64,000 bases of DNA from Bugula neritina (GCA_964035545.1 OZ037766.1:12099722-12163721); one strand, 5' to 3'. Shown: positions 22,301 through 35,315, counted from the stretch's first letter. Notes: generated by a model from the sequence alone, not told the origin. A program made the numbers and translations.

Positions 22301-24875
22301 TTAATTATAAAATTGATTTATTTAAATTGCTTTCATCAGGTATTTGGTGAAATGTCATATGTGCCTGGGCTTACTAAAGACATCAAGAAAGCTATCAACA
22401 GTGGAGCTAAAAAACTTGAAGATTTAGTGGACTTCGGGTCTAACACCAGCATAAACATGGTACAAAAACTTTTAATTTTTGTCTCTTCACAAGATGTAGA
22501 AGTTCTTTAAGATAACACTTAAATTACTTCAATGCAACCCAATATGTGCCACTTCACAAATGCTATACAGTTTGATGACCTGTTTATTAAACTCAAACCT
22601 GGTTGCTATATATAAGTATAGTCTGTTATGCTGGCAGCTCACGCAAGTTTATAGTCACCATCCCTTTGAGAAACCCCTGATAGAAAGCTTTTATAAAGTA
22701 GACTAAGGACTTATTCATATGTGGCATCAGAGCAATTATGATTGGATGCTTTTCCTAACAACACCAATGGTCTTTACTAGGAATCAAACCCATGACTCCT
22801 GTTCACTAAGCCAGCACTCTAACTCCCTAAACCACCCTGCTCATCAAGGGCTGACAAATTAGACTAAACGATTAAGCACAAATTGATATAGCATATAATT
22901 TATTCTAATTAGGCATCTAGACAACAGAGGCGTGGAAGTCACACTGCTACATCTTCAGTAGCAACTGTGTCCAAAATTCAGGTTACACAGCTTATATTCA
23001 TAACACATTGCATGCAGTTGAGTCATAGTGTCTAACCCTGTAATGCTTATTAGAGCGAATTCCTTAACTATCACCCAATTTGTGTACAGCGGCTGCTTTA
23101 AAATTGATTGTCTTGTCGTAGTTATATATATATATATTTTTTTTACAACCGTGGCAAACTATTTTTAAGGCTTTCGTTAGACCACCTGCTTAATTGTTTA
23201 TGCTTAATTTTAACATAGAATTTGAATTAGTGTTATGAAATTTGAGGTAAAGCTATTAACGTACTAAGGTATGATCTACTTTATAACCTTGTAAAAATAT
23301 TATATATGAATCAATGTCATTATTTTTATAACAAAGTGTAGTGACCTTAGGCCATCTTCATTAGTAAAAGTAATATTGCAACTTGCATACAAACTCTTAA
23401 AGCTTTTTAGTGAAGAGAGCTCTGCAGTGCCGAGGTTGAGCTAAACAGCTAATGCTGAGAGCTATAACTTATTACTCAATAATCTCAGCTTGTCATTTAA
23501 ACAGCAGTGTTGCTCCTAGTTGCTTTGGCTGCTGAAGGGCATATAATTGAAAGCATATATTATTTGTATATAATACGTAACTATTATACAGGATATTCGC
23601 AAAGTAGGTGCAGTAGTGGAGAAATTGAAAAGAGCCTGTGTTCTAGATTAGAAATGTAGCAAAAGAAATTATGCTCTTGCGAGAATTTTAGCTCACACAC
23701 TAAACTAAAATTTATTAAGAAATTGAGGGAACTTGGGCTATGGAAATTTCTCCACTACTGCACCTAAGTATTGGTCATTAGATAATATATGCAATGGACA
23801 TGAATTGAAATTATCTGCTGCATGCAGTCTTTTGCTACTGTTGAATTAAAAGTGTGTGACCTTTTTGGTGTTGTAAACAGTGTCTAAGTAGAAATTTAGA
23901 TAAATAATTTAAATTTAACTTTTTAAAATTTTGGATGCAATAAACATACATCTAGCAAGTTTTGGTGTTTTGCAGGTAAGAAAAAGCTCTGGTTTTGTAT
24001 CCGATGAACAGACACTGCCAGTACTAACTCCTGTTACTAAACAGAGTGTGTTGGTGAGTGTGAGAACAGAATCACCTTCTTCTGAGAGTGACATCGCTCC
24101 TGATTCTCACGAACCCAAGGTACCCAAACCTGTACTAGGAAAGATACTGGCAATACCAGAAGTAAAACCTGTGCCACCAGAAGTAAAACCTGCACCTTCC
24201 GAGGTACCACCTAAGCATGTTACAAAAGTAAACCCTGAATCACCAATGATAAAGCCTGTATCACCACAGGTAAAACCTGTACCATCAGAAGTGAAACTTG
24301 AACCAATGGAGGTAAAACCTGTACCTTCAAAGATGAAACCTGAACCACCAGAGGTAAAACCTGTACCATTAGAGGTAAAACCTGAACCGATGGAGGTGAA
24401 ACCTGTGCCATCAGAGGTGAAACCTGAACTACCAGAGGTAAAACCTGTACCATCAGAAGTAAAACCTGAACCAATGGAGGTAAAACCTGAACCACCAAAA
24501 GTAAAACCTGTACCTTCAGAAGTGCCACCTAGGCATGTGCCAACAGTAAAACCTGAATCCTTACAGCCTGTTGAGCCAGAAACAAAACCAAATATGTTTC
24601 CCCAAGAAAGGTCCTCACAAAAGAAAAGAAAAGCCAGGTCAAGGTCATCTAGCAGCAGCAGCAGCTCATCATCTAGCAGCAGCAGCAGCAGCAGTTCCTC
24701 ATCCAGCAGCAGCAGTTCCTCATCCAGCAGCTCTCATTCCTCAAAATCCTCATCAAAGCAGTCCGAGAAGACCAAGAAGCAACAGAAAAAGCAAGATGAT
24801 AAAGAGAAGGAAAAAGATAAGAAAGACAAGCCCAAAAAAGACAAGAAAAAATCAAGCAAACATGAAGATGGCTAA
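10013..24875 (+). CDS. large multi-domain membrane protein, unknown function (22 exons, 1330 aa)
   Basis: All joins keep frame: 10013-10075, 10315-10426, 11161-11248, 11430-11601, 12056-12188, 12683-12822, 13586-13727, 13835-13977, 15467-15636, 16095-16226, 16509-16670, 17427-17562, 18727-18900, 19690-19829, 20057-20275, 20483-20735, 20850-21022, 21305-21500, 21789-21944, 22340-22459, 22913-22981, 23976-24875 (3993 nt). Order of parts: acidic N-terminus; charged coiled coil (~145-238); beta-rich, C2-like segment (~240-470, starting GKRWKLDWDKAP); acidic linker; hydrophobic helices near 670-700, 725-790 (two or three passes) and 820-850; conserved-looking block with CQKAEQWRGEEGARRKVAVY and LRELYRHFLALPDGAIVE; a tail of EVKP repeats, poly-Ser and Lys-rich sequence ending KHEDG. 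I do not recognise the family with certainty. A link to proteins annotated OFCC1-like is a vague recollection only. The start is the first ATG in frame, and upstream exons cannot be excluded. Confidence 0.8.
10239..10309. repeat. (TA)35 microsatellite at a 3' splice site
   Basis: Thirty-five uninterrupted TA units end five bases before the AG (10313-10314) that starts exon 2 of the large membrane-protein gene. They replace the usual polypyrimidine tract. Confidence 0.95.
12236..12579. mobile_element. non-autonomous hAT-type MITE (344 bp) with 8-bp TSD
   Basis: Terminal inverted repeats CAGAGGTGTCCAAC and (right end, reversed) CAGGTCTGTCCAAC. It is flanked on both sides by the identical 8-bp TTCTAGTT (12228-12235 and 12580-12587). 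The 8-bp duplication and CAG...CTG ends are hAT hallmarks. The inner ends are rich in GGCC words. No coding capacity. It lies in intron 5 of the large membrane-protein gene. Confidence 0.88.
22631..22843 (-). mobile_element. tRNA-derived SINE, older copy
   Basis: On the minus strand: tRNA-like head with an A-box-like GTGGTTTAGGG and a B-box variant GGGTTTGATTCC. The central segment CATTGGTGTTGTTAGGAAAAGCATCC and the 3' end CTATAAACTTGCGTGAGC are shared with 37519-37707. Internal differences show it is older. It lies in the intron before the 69-bp exon 21 of the large membrane-protein gene. Confidence 0.75.
23605..23766. mobile_element. 162-bp MITE, copy 1 of the TAGGTGCAGTAGTGG family
   Basis: Ends are perfect inverted repeats of 22 bp beginning TAGGTGCAGTAGTGGAGAA. 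Related copies are at 31157-31304 and 53562-53720. Target duplication is not resolved. It lies in the last intron of the large membrane-protein gene. Confidence 0.8.
24157..24530 (+). repeat. coding minisatellite: EVKPVPS/EVKPEPM heptads
   Basis: About sixteen imperfect 21-bp units encode variants of EVKPVPS, EVKPEPM and EVKPEPP, breaking into VPPKHV/VPPRHV at both ends. The repeat is part of the last exon of the large membrane-protein gene. It predicts an extended, proline-kinked, alternately charged linker. Confidence 0.85.
24643..24760 (+). repeat. poly-serine run (AGC/TCA codons)
   Basis: About 38 serines in a row, encoded by mixed AGC, TCA, TCC and TCT codons, follow a short KARSR motif and precede a Lys/Asp-rich end. 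Codon mixing argues that the serine run itself is retained, not a fresh trinucleotide expansion. It is in frame in the terminal exon. Confidence 0.85.
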
Positions 24876-26374
24876 AAAGTTAAAAAGAAAGGAAAAAAGT
24901 AATTTATTCAAATGACTGACTTTTTTGTTTTCATTTTATACACCATACTTTATTAAGGTTTGACTAACAACTTTTAGTGTTATATTTATATAATATATTT
25001 TTTTAAATTTGAAGCATGAGTTATCATTTACATGTATATGAAAACTTATTTGAGAAATTTTTTAATGTATTTCTACATGCAATATATTTTGTTTGTATCA
25101 TTTGCATAATATTATATATAGACTGAAGCTGATAAAAATCTGTCTCAGAGTTTCACAAATATTTTCCTTATTGCTATTGAGTTTGTGATTAAGTTATGAT
25201 TATCTTTTTGTGTACTTGAAAATAAAAAAAGAAACAGTTGAAATATATTTATTTTGAAACTTGGTTAGTGTATGACACAAGTAGCCATTTATAGGTATAG
25301 CACCATCTAAGTTTCATAATTCAAGTGATTATATGTTCATAAATAACTTAAAATATCAGAAGTTTTCTCTAAAATTTGAAACATGTACTCTCTCCATCAT
25401 ATTTCAAATACATTCAAGATTCTTTTAGATTTAATTTTAGACCAAATGACATTTAATTTGCTAAATTGCTCATCATTGTAAAATTTTATAAGAAAAATTG
25501 TAACAATCAACAAATATATCAAGTTTGCTTATACATTTATTTACTGCATGGTGTTAATTACTGTGAACCTTTTGACCAAAACAAAAAGTGCTCATATATT
25601 TTATTAGAATGCCAATAATCAACAAGCTACCAATGATTATATTTTTCAGGGGTATAATAGAAAAATGAAAAACAAATTCAACATGTGTATAAAAATAATG
25701 ATTCATTCATAACTGAAACCTGTGAGAAAAACAGAAAAAAAATGAAATAAATGAACAGACTGTACAAAAGTTGCTTTTAGCCTACTAACATAATACTGCA
25801 ACTCAAATTCTTGTAAAACTGTGCAAAGAAAAAAGTATAAACTATGAACAATGAATTATATTTCATATAAGATAAACTTTATGTTGAATTGTTATATATA
25901 TCATTTATAAATTTGAATGCATGAAGTTGCCAATGTAAAGAAACTAGAGTGTAATAACTTTTCAGATGTTTTTGAGGTGCAAAACACAAGTGAGTAAAAC
26001 AATATAATATAAGTCAAGTTTAGTAAAATACAAATAAGCATAGTTAATGTTCTCAATCATGGAGCTACTGTACATGTTTTCAACATCCCCTGAGCAAAGT
26101 TAAAATACATCGTATGCATATGTGTTATGAATAATAATATAGCTAGAATTAGCCCAATACACACATTTTTGCTTGAAAAATGCTTATAAGTTAAGCAGTG
26201 GTGTCTTTTTGGCTCAGAAAATATGCCAATTATGCATGCCAAGTACATTTACTTTTATTACCATAATGCAAATAAATAATAGTGTAATATATAGTATATA
26301 CTGTTTAATGTATAGATTTGGATTTAATTCGAGTATTAGTAGCAAAGCATGAGGTATCTTTGAAGCACAAGTGG
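24876..26374. other. region between convergent genes (two 3' ends)
   Basis: The large membrane-protein gene ends at 24875 on the plus strand and the next gene ends at 26375 on the minus strand. This AT-rich stretch therefore holds both 3'UTRs. An AATAAA near 25222 is a candidate polyadenylation signal for the plus-strand gene. Nothing else is recognisable. Confidence 0.6.
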
Positions 26375-29300
26375 CTAAAACCTTTCTTCTTCCGTGTCAT
26401 ACTGTTCCAGAAACTTGAACTGATCTGTAATTCCAGCTCCTATAAAAGAATGCAACCAGACATTGAGTTATGGCACAAAAATTGATAAAAATAAGTGTTC
26501 TCTGTTCAACCATACACATAATTGCTAATTCATTAAACTAATCATACTCATTAAACATTTGCTCAAACTGAAGTGCTAAATGCTTTTGTTTAAAAACTAT
26601 TATAATTGTATTGCGTTCATGGTACTATGTGGTACTGTTTTGATTGTTTAATAAAACCAGAGTAATTATACAGGATAATAATTAATACAGTGAGTTCATT
26701 TGAGGGGTAGTAGCTGTGTTTAATAATTTCTTTACTAGAGGCTGCATGTAGTTAAAAGGTATGGAAACCCAGATCTGAGACTGCTGACTAGATTTTCACC
26801 AGCTGCTAACATAATTTTGCAGTGGTTGAGGGTCACTTCCGACTCCCCAACAATTTGTTTCAGCTTTTCATAAAAATTATACAGTCAATTATTTATTTTG
26901 TGTCACATATCATTGCTAAATAATTGATATATTGCTAATCGAGCGATAGAAAACTTGAAACCAACGCCTCTATTGTTTATAGATGCTTAATTATGTTCAT
27001 GAGATAGCAACATTCCAATTAATAGAAGACTGTATGGTAGATCAAAATCTTAACTAAAGCCATAAATTTAAGTCACTGTTTATAATCTTTTCAATAATTA
27101 GTAAATACATGCATTTACACACATCAAAGTAGATTTGAAACTTTTTATACCTGTTTAAACTAAAATGTCCTAACTGCACATAACTCAAATACAGAAATAT
27201 AGCGGTAGCAATTATGTGTCTTTTTAGGTCATGTAGCACAGTTAAGAAACAGAGTGGTTGGTTATAGCAAAAGAAGCAATATTATGATTTAACCAAGTAC
27301 AAAGAGTTGGAATAACATTACGCACTATAGTCAAGTATCACTGGTCTCAGAGTAAACATTCCTCAGTGAAAGCAACGTGTATAAAAGAGTCTAATATTTC
27401 TATAGGCATCACAATTATGAATAGATATATAGAATAGATTTCAAATAGTTATCCATTAATAAGATTGAGTCTTGGCATGTGATAACAAAATCTGCTTAGT
27501 TTAGTATTTCAATATCAAATGCTACAATCACATCAGTGATAGAATCCTGTAGGTACACTTGCTTTTGATAATAGAAAGTAACAGCCGTGCAGTTTTATGT
27601 ATGCTTGACTGCTTATAAGTTTGGACTTGAATTTTCTCTGCACAACGTCCTAGAGTTTCACAGTATGCAAAAAGATTTTTCATGGGAACAGTGTCAATCG
27701 AATGAAACCACAACCATAGGTTAAGCAACTGCAAATTCATACGGTCATCTTGTGAGAATCCATTCGGATCCATTAGAAACATGGGAACATACTCAGTGTG
27801 AATTCACTGACCGATTACTGTGCATATTAAACTGTAAACACAGTTGAGGAAATATCTCTAAGCTAGCTTTTAACATATTAATTGTTGCCTCAAAACAATT
27901 ACGTCCAAGTTGATTGAACTACAGACCTAGTGACTTCATAGTAGATGCGCTGCCACTTCTCTCCCTGTGCTGCTCATTGGGTTTCTCGTTCTTGCTATCT
28001 GCTACTCTCCCCTTGCCTTTGAGTTTTGGGCTCTCTTCAATAACACTGATAGGTCTTCGATTTGGATTCTAGGAACATGCAGTTAGCATTAGGGCACTCA
28101 TTCCTGACATTTGCATAGCAAAGTGTCTCAATGCTTAACTTTGAAACAAAGAACTTGCTCCATGTGAAAGATTTTGTAAAACATGTTTAGCTTTATTGTT
28201 TCTACACTACACTGGGCTTGTATAGCTTTGTAATATATTGGGTGTAATCTTACATAAGAATACTGAACGTAGTAAAAATAAGCTACTATCTTTTCAATTT
28301 GAATGTGCTGCAGTTGCACTAGTAAACAGACATGTAAGAAACTAATTTAGAAAAAATAAATCATCTTATATAATACAAATTTATCCTTGCACATGTATAC
28401 CACAAACCTATCAACTTTTCATACTTTCAAAATAAATCTTACAGGTTTCAAAAAAACTACAAACCTAAAACTTGATGCGGATATAAACTATCAACACTAA
28501 CGATTACTTATAAACAAGAGACTTCTAGCAGTATCATGAAAAACTCAAATCTTTATTTTTAACCTTTTAATTAATAAAAATGACTTACACAACTGACCAG
28601 TTAACACAAATTGACTTTTAGTAAGAAGTAATGTAAATTTTATCAGTTTTTTGATAGTTTACAAAACTGAGATTCTTATAGGAATTACAGTCTCACCTCT
28701 CTAATCTGTTGTACATCTCCATTCAATGCATTCTTTTGCATAACTTTAGCATAAGTTTTTTCATCAAACTTCTGTTGCTTGTCTACAGCCCCCATTGAAG
28801 TTTGTCTTTTCACCATTTTTTTATCTTTGTATGGTGAGCCATGCACATCTGTGCGAGGTAAAGAAGAGTAATGTGGTTCTACATTGCTGTTTGATCTTGA
28901 TAAATTTGAACCGCCAAGGTAGTACCTGGGCATTCGTTCTGCTGCACCAAATGGCGTGGCAATCATGCCACTACTACCTCCAACTGGTCGAGCTATGAAA
29001 GCATTCTCTCTGTCATTATAACTGCCTGTTTTACTATTTTGGGAGTTGGAAGATTTTGGCGCTTTCGGCTTCTTACTAGGTCTTTTAGGTCGATTCGGCA
29101 CGTTTGATTTAGGTTTCACTAGCCAATCACCCAACCTTGATTTTCCAATTATGTCAAAGTGATCAGCAAGCATACCTCGGTAGTCCTGCCTTTTGCACAA
29201 GTATAAAGGTCGGCCTGAATGAGTGTGTATGGTGTCGACTAATTTACTATAGAATGAATGATACAAGGCTTGAGAGTCATCGCTGATTGATTGTGTAGAC

Positions 29301-32300
29301 TGAGACAGCTGCGGCATAACCCCGTACTGCCTAACATCATTATTGTATTTCCTATGCTGGGCATCTATCATGCTAGCTCCATGGCTCATAGGCTGTATGT
29401 AACGTGGGCCATCTGCCAATGGATTGACTCTGAACTCTCCAATGTCTAAGCCGTTGTTGTCGTATCCATTGGCTGTGTAAAAATTATTATAATAAAAATT
29501 ATGTATATATTGCAGCTGAAGCACAATACCGCATTTAGTTTTTTGAGCAGTTTTTAAAGAAACAACTAAAATAAGATTTCTTACTTTCAATGTATACTAT
29601 GTAAACAAATTTCCAAATTTATCTTGCAAAGCTAGACCAGAAACAGTTAATATTGATAAAATAAATGTTTAGATTAGTACTACTACTGCTAATATATGAT
29701 AAGAGAAAGTGATGCCAAGCAGTTTAATGTGAGATTCTTATCTCACAAGTACCATACAGGTCTCTTTAAAACTGACTTGAAAAATACTATAAGGAATTTG
29801 TGCAAATACTGGCAAGCATTTTATCTAATACCAACAGACACTAAGTTTTGTGTGATCAAGTTATCATAACTTTTACTGAGTGGCTGGTGTAAACAAATCT
29901 TAGCGATAAGAGAGTTCTTTACTGTATTTGCACATCTAGGAGTAAAAAATAAAAAAGTTTAAACCACAACTTATTGCAATTACGCTGCCAATGTGTACTT
30001 AAATTGGCAGCATCAATAACTATGGAAGTTTACTTTAGTTAAGCACCACTGGAACAGCACATGGTTCTACTATACTCTATAGTCTATATAGAGTTGAAAG
30101 TAGGAACTTGACCAGTTAAAGTGGCTGCTTATAGTAAATGGCAATGTGTTGCATTAATATTGTATTATAATATGCAGGCTACTACATTCACGTTAGAACA
30201 CTAAGCATAAATTATTTTCTGTGACTCTAAACTGTGAGCAATGTACTTGGACTTGCACAGTCATCTAAATAATTTTCCCACCCATCACACCATAAAGTGA
30301 TTCTGTATTTTGTTACAATGAAGCAGTCACACAACAATGTTGGTGTAATAAATGTGTGCAAAATGAAATAGGTAGACAGCAGCAACGTGGACATGGTTAA
30401 GGCACCAGCAATAATACAGCTTACATAAAGACTGCATTTTTATCAGCAACAGCAGCCATAAGCAGTTTAAGATGTGATGCAGCAAGAGCAAGGTACAAAG
30501 AACTTAGTCACTCAAGTGCATGGTTTAAATCTACAAGAGCTTTAGCCAGTGGGAATAATTTTTTACTGCAAATCCATCAAGTTTTTTAATATTGCTTTTA
30601 CTAAACATATAATTTTTGAACTGTGCATGTACCGAAATATTTAAAATATCAAAGTGTGGTCATGTAATACTCGTACAGTCAACAGCTTAGTGATGATTCT
30701 TACAGTCTACATTGAAACAATTCGGGTACATTTTTTAAAAGTAGACTTTAGACAAGTTACAAGGGTACCTTATATTACATAGTGGTGGAGCATGCTGCCT
30801 TGTTACACACAACATAAGGTCTAAATGAACAAGAAAAGAAAATCAAGTATCCCATACTCACCAAGAAAGAAACTAGAACCCCAAAGGCCAGGTGTAACTA
30901 TAGTTAACAAACAAAAGTATGTGGTGTTAAATTGGAGGTGTAAGCTGGATTAATACTTTTCACAACTAACTAATATAATTCGTTTGTTATTCATACAGTG
31001 AAGAGGTTGTGGGTTGAGTGTTAATTTATGAAATTGCTAAAACCTTGATTGAGAAAGACTAAAAAAGTTATTCAGGCTCTATGGGTTTCTCAACCACTCA
31101 CAAAGTGCAGCTGTACCATGCACAATCTTCACCTACATGCTACTTGTGCAATGAGGTAGGTGCAGTAATGGAGAAATTGAGAAAAGCCTGTGTTCTAGAT
31201 TAGAAATAGGCTATAGTATAAGAAGTTATGTTCTCGCCCCAAACCAAAATTTAATAATAAAATTAAAGAACTTAGGCTATCTCAATTTCTTCCCTACTGC
31301 TCCCAAGTGTGTGCAATGCACATTAGAAATGCTAGAACAGTAATGGAAAAATTTATCCTACAAAGCTGTATAATTTTTAAACTAGTACACACTGTATACT
31401 ATATAATTTATTATCAAAATAAGTGAATTGTGTAGAACGAAGATTAACCTGCTGATGAAATCTTACCATTGAGAGAATGAAGACCTCCAGGAGATGGCCC
31501 ATTCACGCTGCTGTAAGGAGAAGCAGCATTCTCAGAAACAACATACAGCTGTGTCCGGCTTTTGCTCTTCTTTCTCTTTCTTGAGATCTTTCTACACAAA
31601 ACAATGTTTTCTTCACCAATAGTTGGCTTTACAACAAATGCAATGTTGTCATTAATTTTACAAGCAGTAAGCATTTGAGTTCATCTGCTAAGTAATTACT
31701 GCAGGCACCGAGAGTACTAGAGAGGTGTAAGTGACAACATGTTACCAGCGACTCAAACCCACTGCTGGCATGTTGTTATCGTCATATTATACCACTCAAC
31801 TCACGTTACATTTCATTGTATAGCAGCTATTGTAACGGAAGTTGCCTGTCTAAAAAGCAGAACAAAAGCATTCCAACCTTATATGCTAAACCAAAAGTTA
31901 GAAACTTGATTCATGCAAAAACGTAAGATCTCAGCATTTGGCAAAACTTGTTTAGTTCGGAGTTCTGTTGTTTAGGTTTGATGCCTGATATAATCTACTC
32001 TAGTCCCCAGCTTCTATACTTAGTACTGTCAGTCACTCAAGATTATCTGTCTTATTGACATTTTAAAATGGCCTAGGCACAGACTTTATTCTAGTATTTT
32101 AAATCGCAGGCTTATGAGTTTTGAATAAAGGGTTAGAGAACTTGAGAGAAATAAACAAAGTTGTCTCACCTGCACCAGAAGAAAATACCAATTATCAAGA
32201 GAACTACTAGGATGGTAGCAGTAACGCTAACTCCAACAATCAGTGCTATAGTGTTCACCTCTAAAGTACTGGTGGTACTTTTATCTGTACTCGAGGAAGA

Positions 32301-32303
32301 CAT
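26375..32303 (-). CDS. single-pass membrane protein, unknown function (5 exons, 413 aa)
   Basis: Minus-strand exons in transcript order: 32303-32170, 31591-31467, 29472-28697, 28068-27927, 26439-26375; 1242 nt with consistent phases. A short Ser/Thr-rich outside segment (MSSSSTDKSTTST) has no signal peptide. One membrane helix follows at ~19-43 (IALIVGVSVTATILVVLLII, then GIFFW). A strongly basic stop-transfer segment (RKISRKRKKSKSR) predicts an N-out/C-in orientation. The ~360-residue cytoplasmic tail is rich in Ser, Pro, Asn and basic residues (PNRPKRPSKKPKAPKSSN), with Tyr-containing motifs, and ends EQYDTEEERF. Exon 4 joins exon 5 at a weak donor (TCACTAG|GTCTGT). If unspliced it ends at 27919 with KSLGL. 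A good donor (CAAAGCAAG|GTAAGC) at 32552 suggests an upstream 5'UTR exon. Scaffold or adhesion-receptor function is possible but not shown. Confidence 0.72.
31157..31304. mobile_element. MITE, copy 2 of the TAGGTGCAGTAGTGG family
   Basis: Starts TAGGTGCAGTAATGGAGAAA and ends CCCTACTGCTCCC, the inverted partner with a few changes. The interior AGCCTGTGTTCTAGATTAGA is shared with copies 1 and 3. It is in an intron of the minus-strand single-pass membrane gene. Confidence 0.75.
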
Positions 32304-35300
32304 TCTCTACCTATGAACAAAACCAGAGCTTTAGCTAATACTAATAGCCATATGAACAGCATAGGCAGGCAGCTACAAATACAAGCTTACAACTCTGAAT
32401 ACCTATCAACTGTACACTTTAAATACACTTGCGAATCTATTGTCAACTTGGAATCTCAAATGATTCACGTAGGTACTAGTATTAGGTGCAAATTTTATTG
32501 AGAGAATCTTAGTACATGTTGTATAATTAAAAAAGAGTTGCCCGCGCTTACCTTGCTTTGAATTAGTACAACACCCACCCAGTACAACGCTACAACTAAA
32601 ATATTACTCTCAATGAATATTTGCTCATTGCCAAATGATTTGCTGTCTACAATCACTTTTTACAATTGACAACAATAGTTTATACTAATAACTCAGGTAT
32701 GAATAGGCTTGCATTGATGTTATTGACTAGCTCCATTGTTTTGCCTCAGTTTATAGGCAAGCCATTGATATATTATAATGTGTTTGATTCATAGTCTGTT
32801 GAATTGTCTCATGGGTTTGAAATAAACAAGTATTTAATCATTCTTTACTTGGTTGTCACTTGACTAGTTTTCATCAAATTTGAGATTTTAAATTCAAGTG
32901 CCACCTTAAAAAGCTTATGACAAGTTCTAGTAGCATGTTGGGCAATAAAAGAAAAGTATATATAATAGGCATTAGAGTTAGCAAATCATTGCTACAAATG
33001 AGCAATGCTGTTACTATAAATTATATATTATTCTTGAGTAAGCACAATGGTGCTTATTTATACAAATACATTTATTGATTGAGACTACTTTTGTTTAGTA
33101 ACATGCCCCTAGTAAAAGTAGGCTTTTACAACCTATGTAGTGCACAAAGATCAGTGGACAGAGTGCTGCAATGGTTGAAAACACATTTAATTATAAGTTT
33201 GATTGCATTTGATGTGTTGATCTTTTTAGTCCTTAGTTTAAAAAAGAAAACTTTATTGAGCAACAATTCTACAATATAGTGTAGCTATGAAATCAGAAGC
33301 TACCTAGCCCCCTCCTATCCTGCACAAATTTCAGTTTAGAGCTTTTACTATTACTTGGGTCTGTAATAAAGCATCTCACTTGTACCGCAGCTCTTACAAC
33401 AAAATGTAGACATTTTCAACCTTGCACTGAGCTATTACAAACACAGTTTCGTTAGTCTTTTAAAGCTGAAAAATGGCAACTTTGACCACTTATTATCTTA
33501 ATTGTCAAGCACATATTGAAAACTATCAGCTAATTAGTGTTCTTGTTATTGTATATAATACTGGATTAAATGAACAGCATAGAAGTTAAATCAATTGAAA
33601 AGTCAGATTGTACCAGGTTATTGATTCCTTTAAACAATGATTTCAAGCCACATGTTTTGTCACATAAGCTGTTCAATACAGCAGCTAGATGGCTGAGGCA
33701 TGCTTTTTTATTAACCTGTAAAATTTATATTTATATTATTCAAATTCAATTAGACAGGATTGGCTAGTGTGCTGTGGCCAAATAGAATTATGCAATACCT
33801 TGAAAAAATAACTAAATATTTAAGCACTAGCCATGGTTGCTGTTTTGTCCAAGTACATTATGATTGCGGTAGAGTCATTCTGTACTCAGGGCAATGAAGA
33901 CTCAACTATTAGGTACTAAGTGTTTCTAAATTTTTACTGTACTCTGGTGATGTTGCTTGATATCTAACTGCCTCTACTACATGTATAACTAACAAGCTTC
34001 ATATTTTTAAGCCTTCATAGCACAGGCTCATTCTTTATGTTAATGATAAAATACTTATAATCTACGTTATTGAGCTACTGTATCAAGAGCACATTAATTA
34101 TAAATCATTACTAGGACTATGCATACAACTCACCTTATAATAAAACTAGTAAGTAATCAGATCAGTTTCTTGTCACACAAAGCCTTTCATTCTAGAGTTA
34201 GTGTCAAGGGTTTTCATTAACAGTCACCACTTTTTATTCATTTTAGTAGATCAACATGGATGTCCATTCAACTGGATTAACTAAATATTAGCATGCAAAG
34301 CCTATAGCAGAGTGAGCCTGAGACATAAAAAATGTATTTCAATTGCCTGTCTAGTCTCATAAGTCAGTTAAAGATATACAACTCTTAACGATAACTCTAT
34401 TCAAACAGTTTAAATAGGCAAAAGTGATTGGTCGAATTCTTGACCGATAACTAGCAGTTATTGTAAAGCCTTTTATTCTTTTCTCAAAGCCAGTTTTGAG
34501 CTGGCCACACCCATCAAAAAGAAGACAAGTCCTAAAAACTAAATTACATCTGTATGTATAATATAATATAAAGAAGTCATGGAGAATAAAAAAAAATTAC
34601 ACTGTTTATCAGAAATGATTCCAAGTATAACCTTGAGTCTGGCATCTATTCTTTTAATCGCTCAAGTGAGTAGTAGATATATAGAAATTTACAAATGAAT
34701 TCTAGAAGACCCCTAAGTCAAGACAACAATACCAATGCAGGGACAACAGGCTATATCCCACTAGTACATAGCCTGTGAACTGTGTTAACAAAGGAAAGTG
34801 AAACAGAGGTAATTCACAGCTACTGGTCATAGTCATGATAGATTTAGATTATTTCTTGTTTATCATTTAGTCACTAATGACTATTAGAATAATAAGAAGT
34901 GAACTATTTATCTATAAAACTCATTGCTAATTAGCAACATATTATATAAATATTTGTAGCTGCTGGTACGTCATAATATTTTATGTTGTCTTATATACAG
35001 TTATTTCTATATTTCATGCTAAATCATTAAGTTTTTTATTAGATTTGTATTGTTTATACATGCCAGTATTAATTTGTTATGAAGGTTTAAAATATGGTTG
35101 TATTCACTATAATACAGCATATTATTATATGGGTCTTGAGTTAAAACTAGTCTGAGTAGAGACATGGGAAATTGGGTGTTGCTATTATTTGTCATTTATT
35201 CCAGATAAAGAAAAATATTGTCTCTTCAAGTGGAATTAATGTTTGCACCAATTAAAACAAATATTAGCGTAATATTATACACTGTAAGATACTGTATATG

Positions 35301-35315
35301 TTTATTATTTATATA
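32304..35315. other. intergenic region with probable 5'UTR exon of the membrane gene
   Basis: The left end probably holds a noncoding first exon of the minus-strand membrane gene, ending at the donor at 32552. Beyond it no long frame, repeat family or RNA gene could be supported. Short plus-strand frames at 33079-33279 and 33570-33767 have no supporting context. Confidence 0.5.

Noticed and set aside
24571-24915. Plus-strand frame rich in Ala-His repeats
   Set aside because: Out-of-frame reading of the poly-Ser and Lys-rich end of the large membrane-protein gene.
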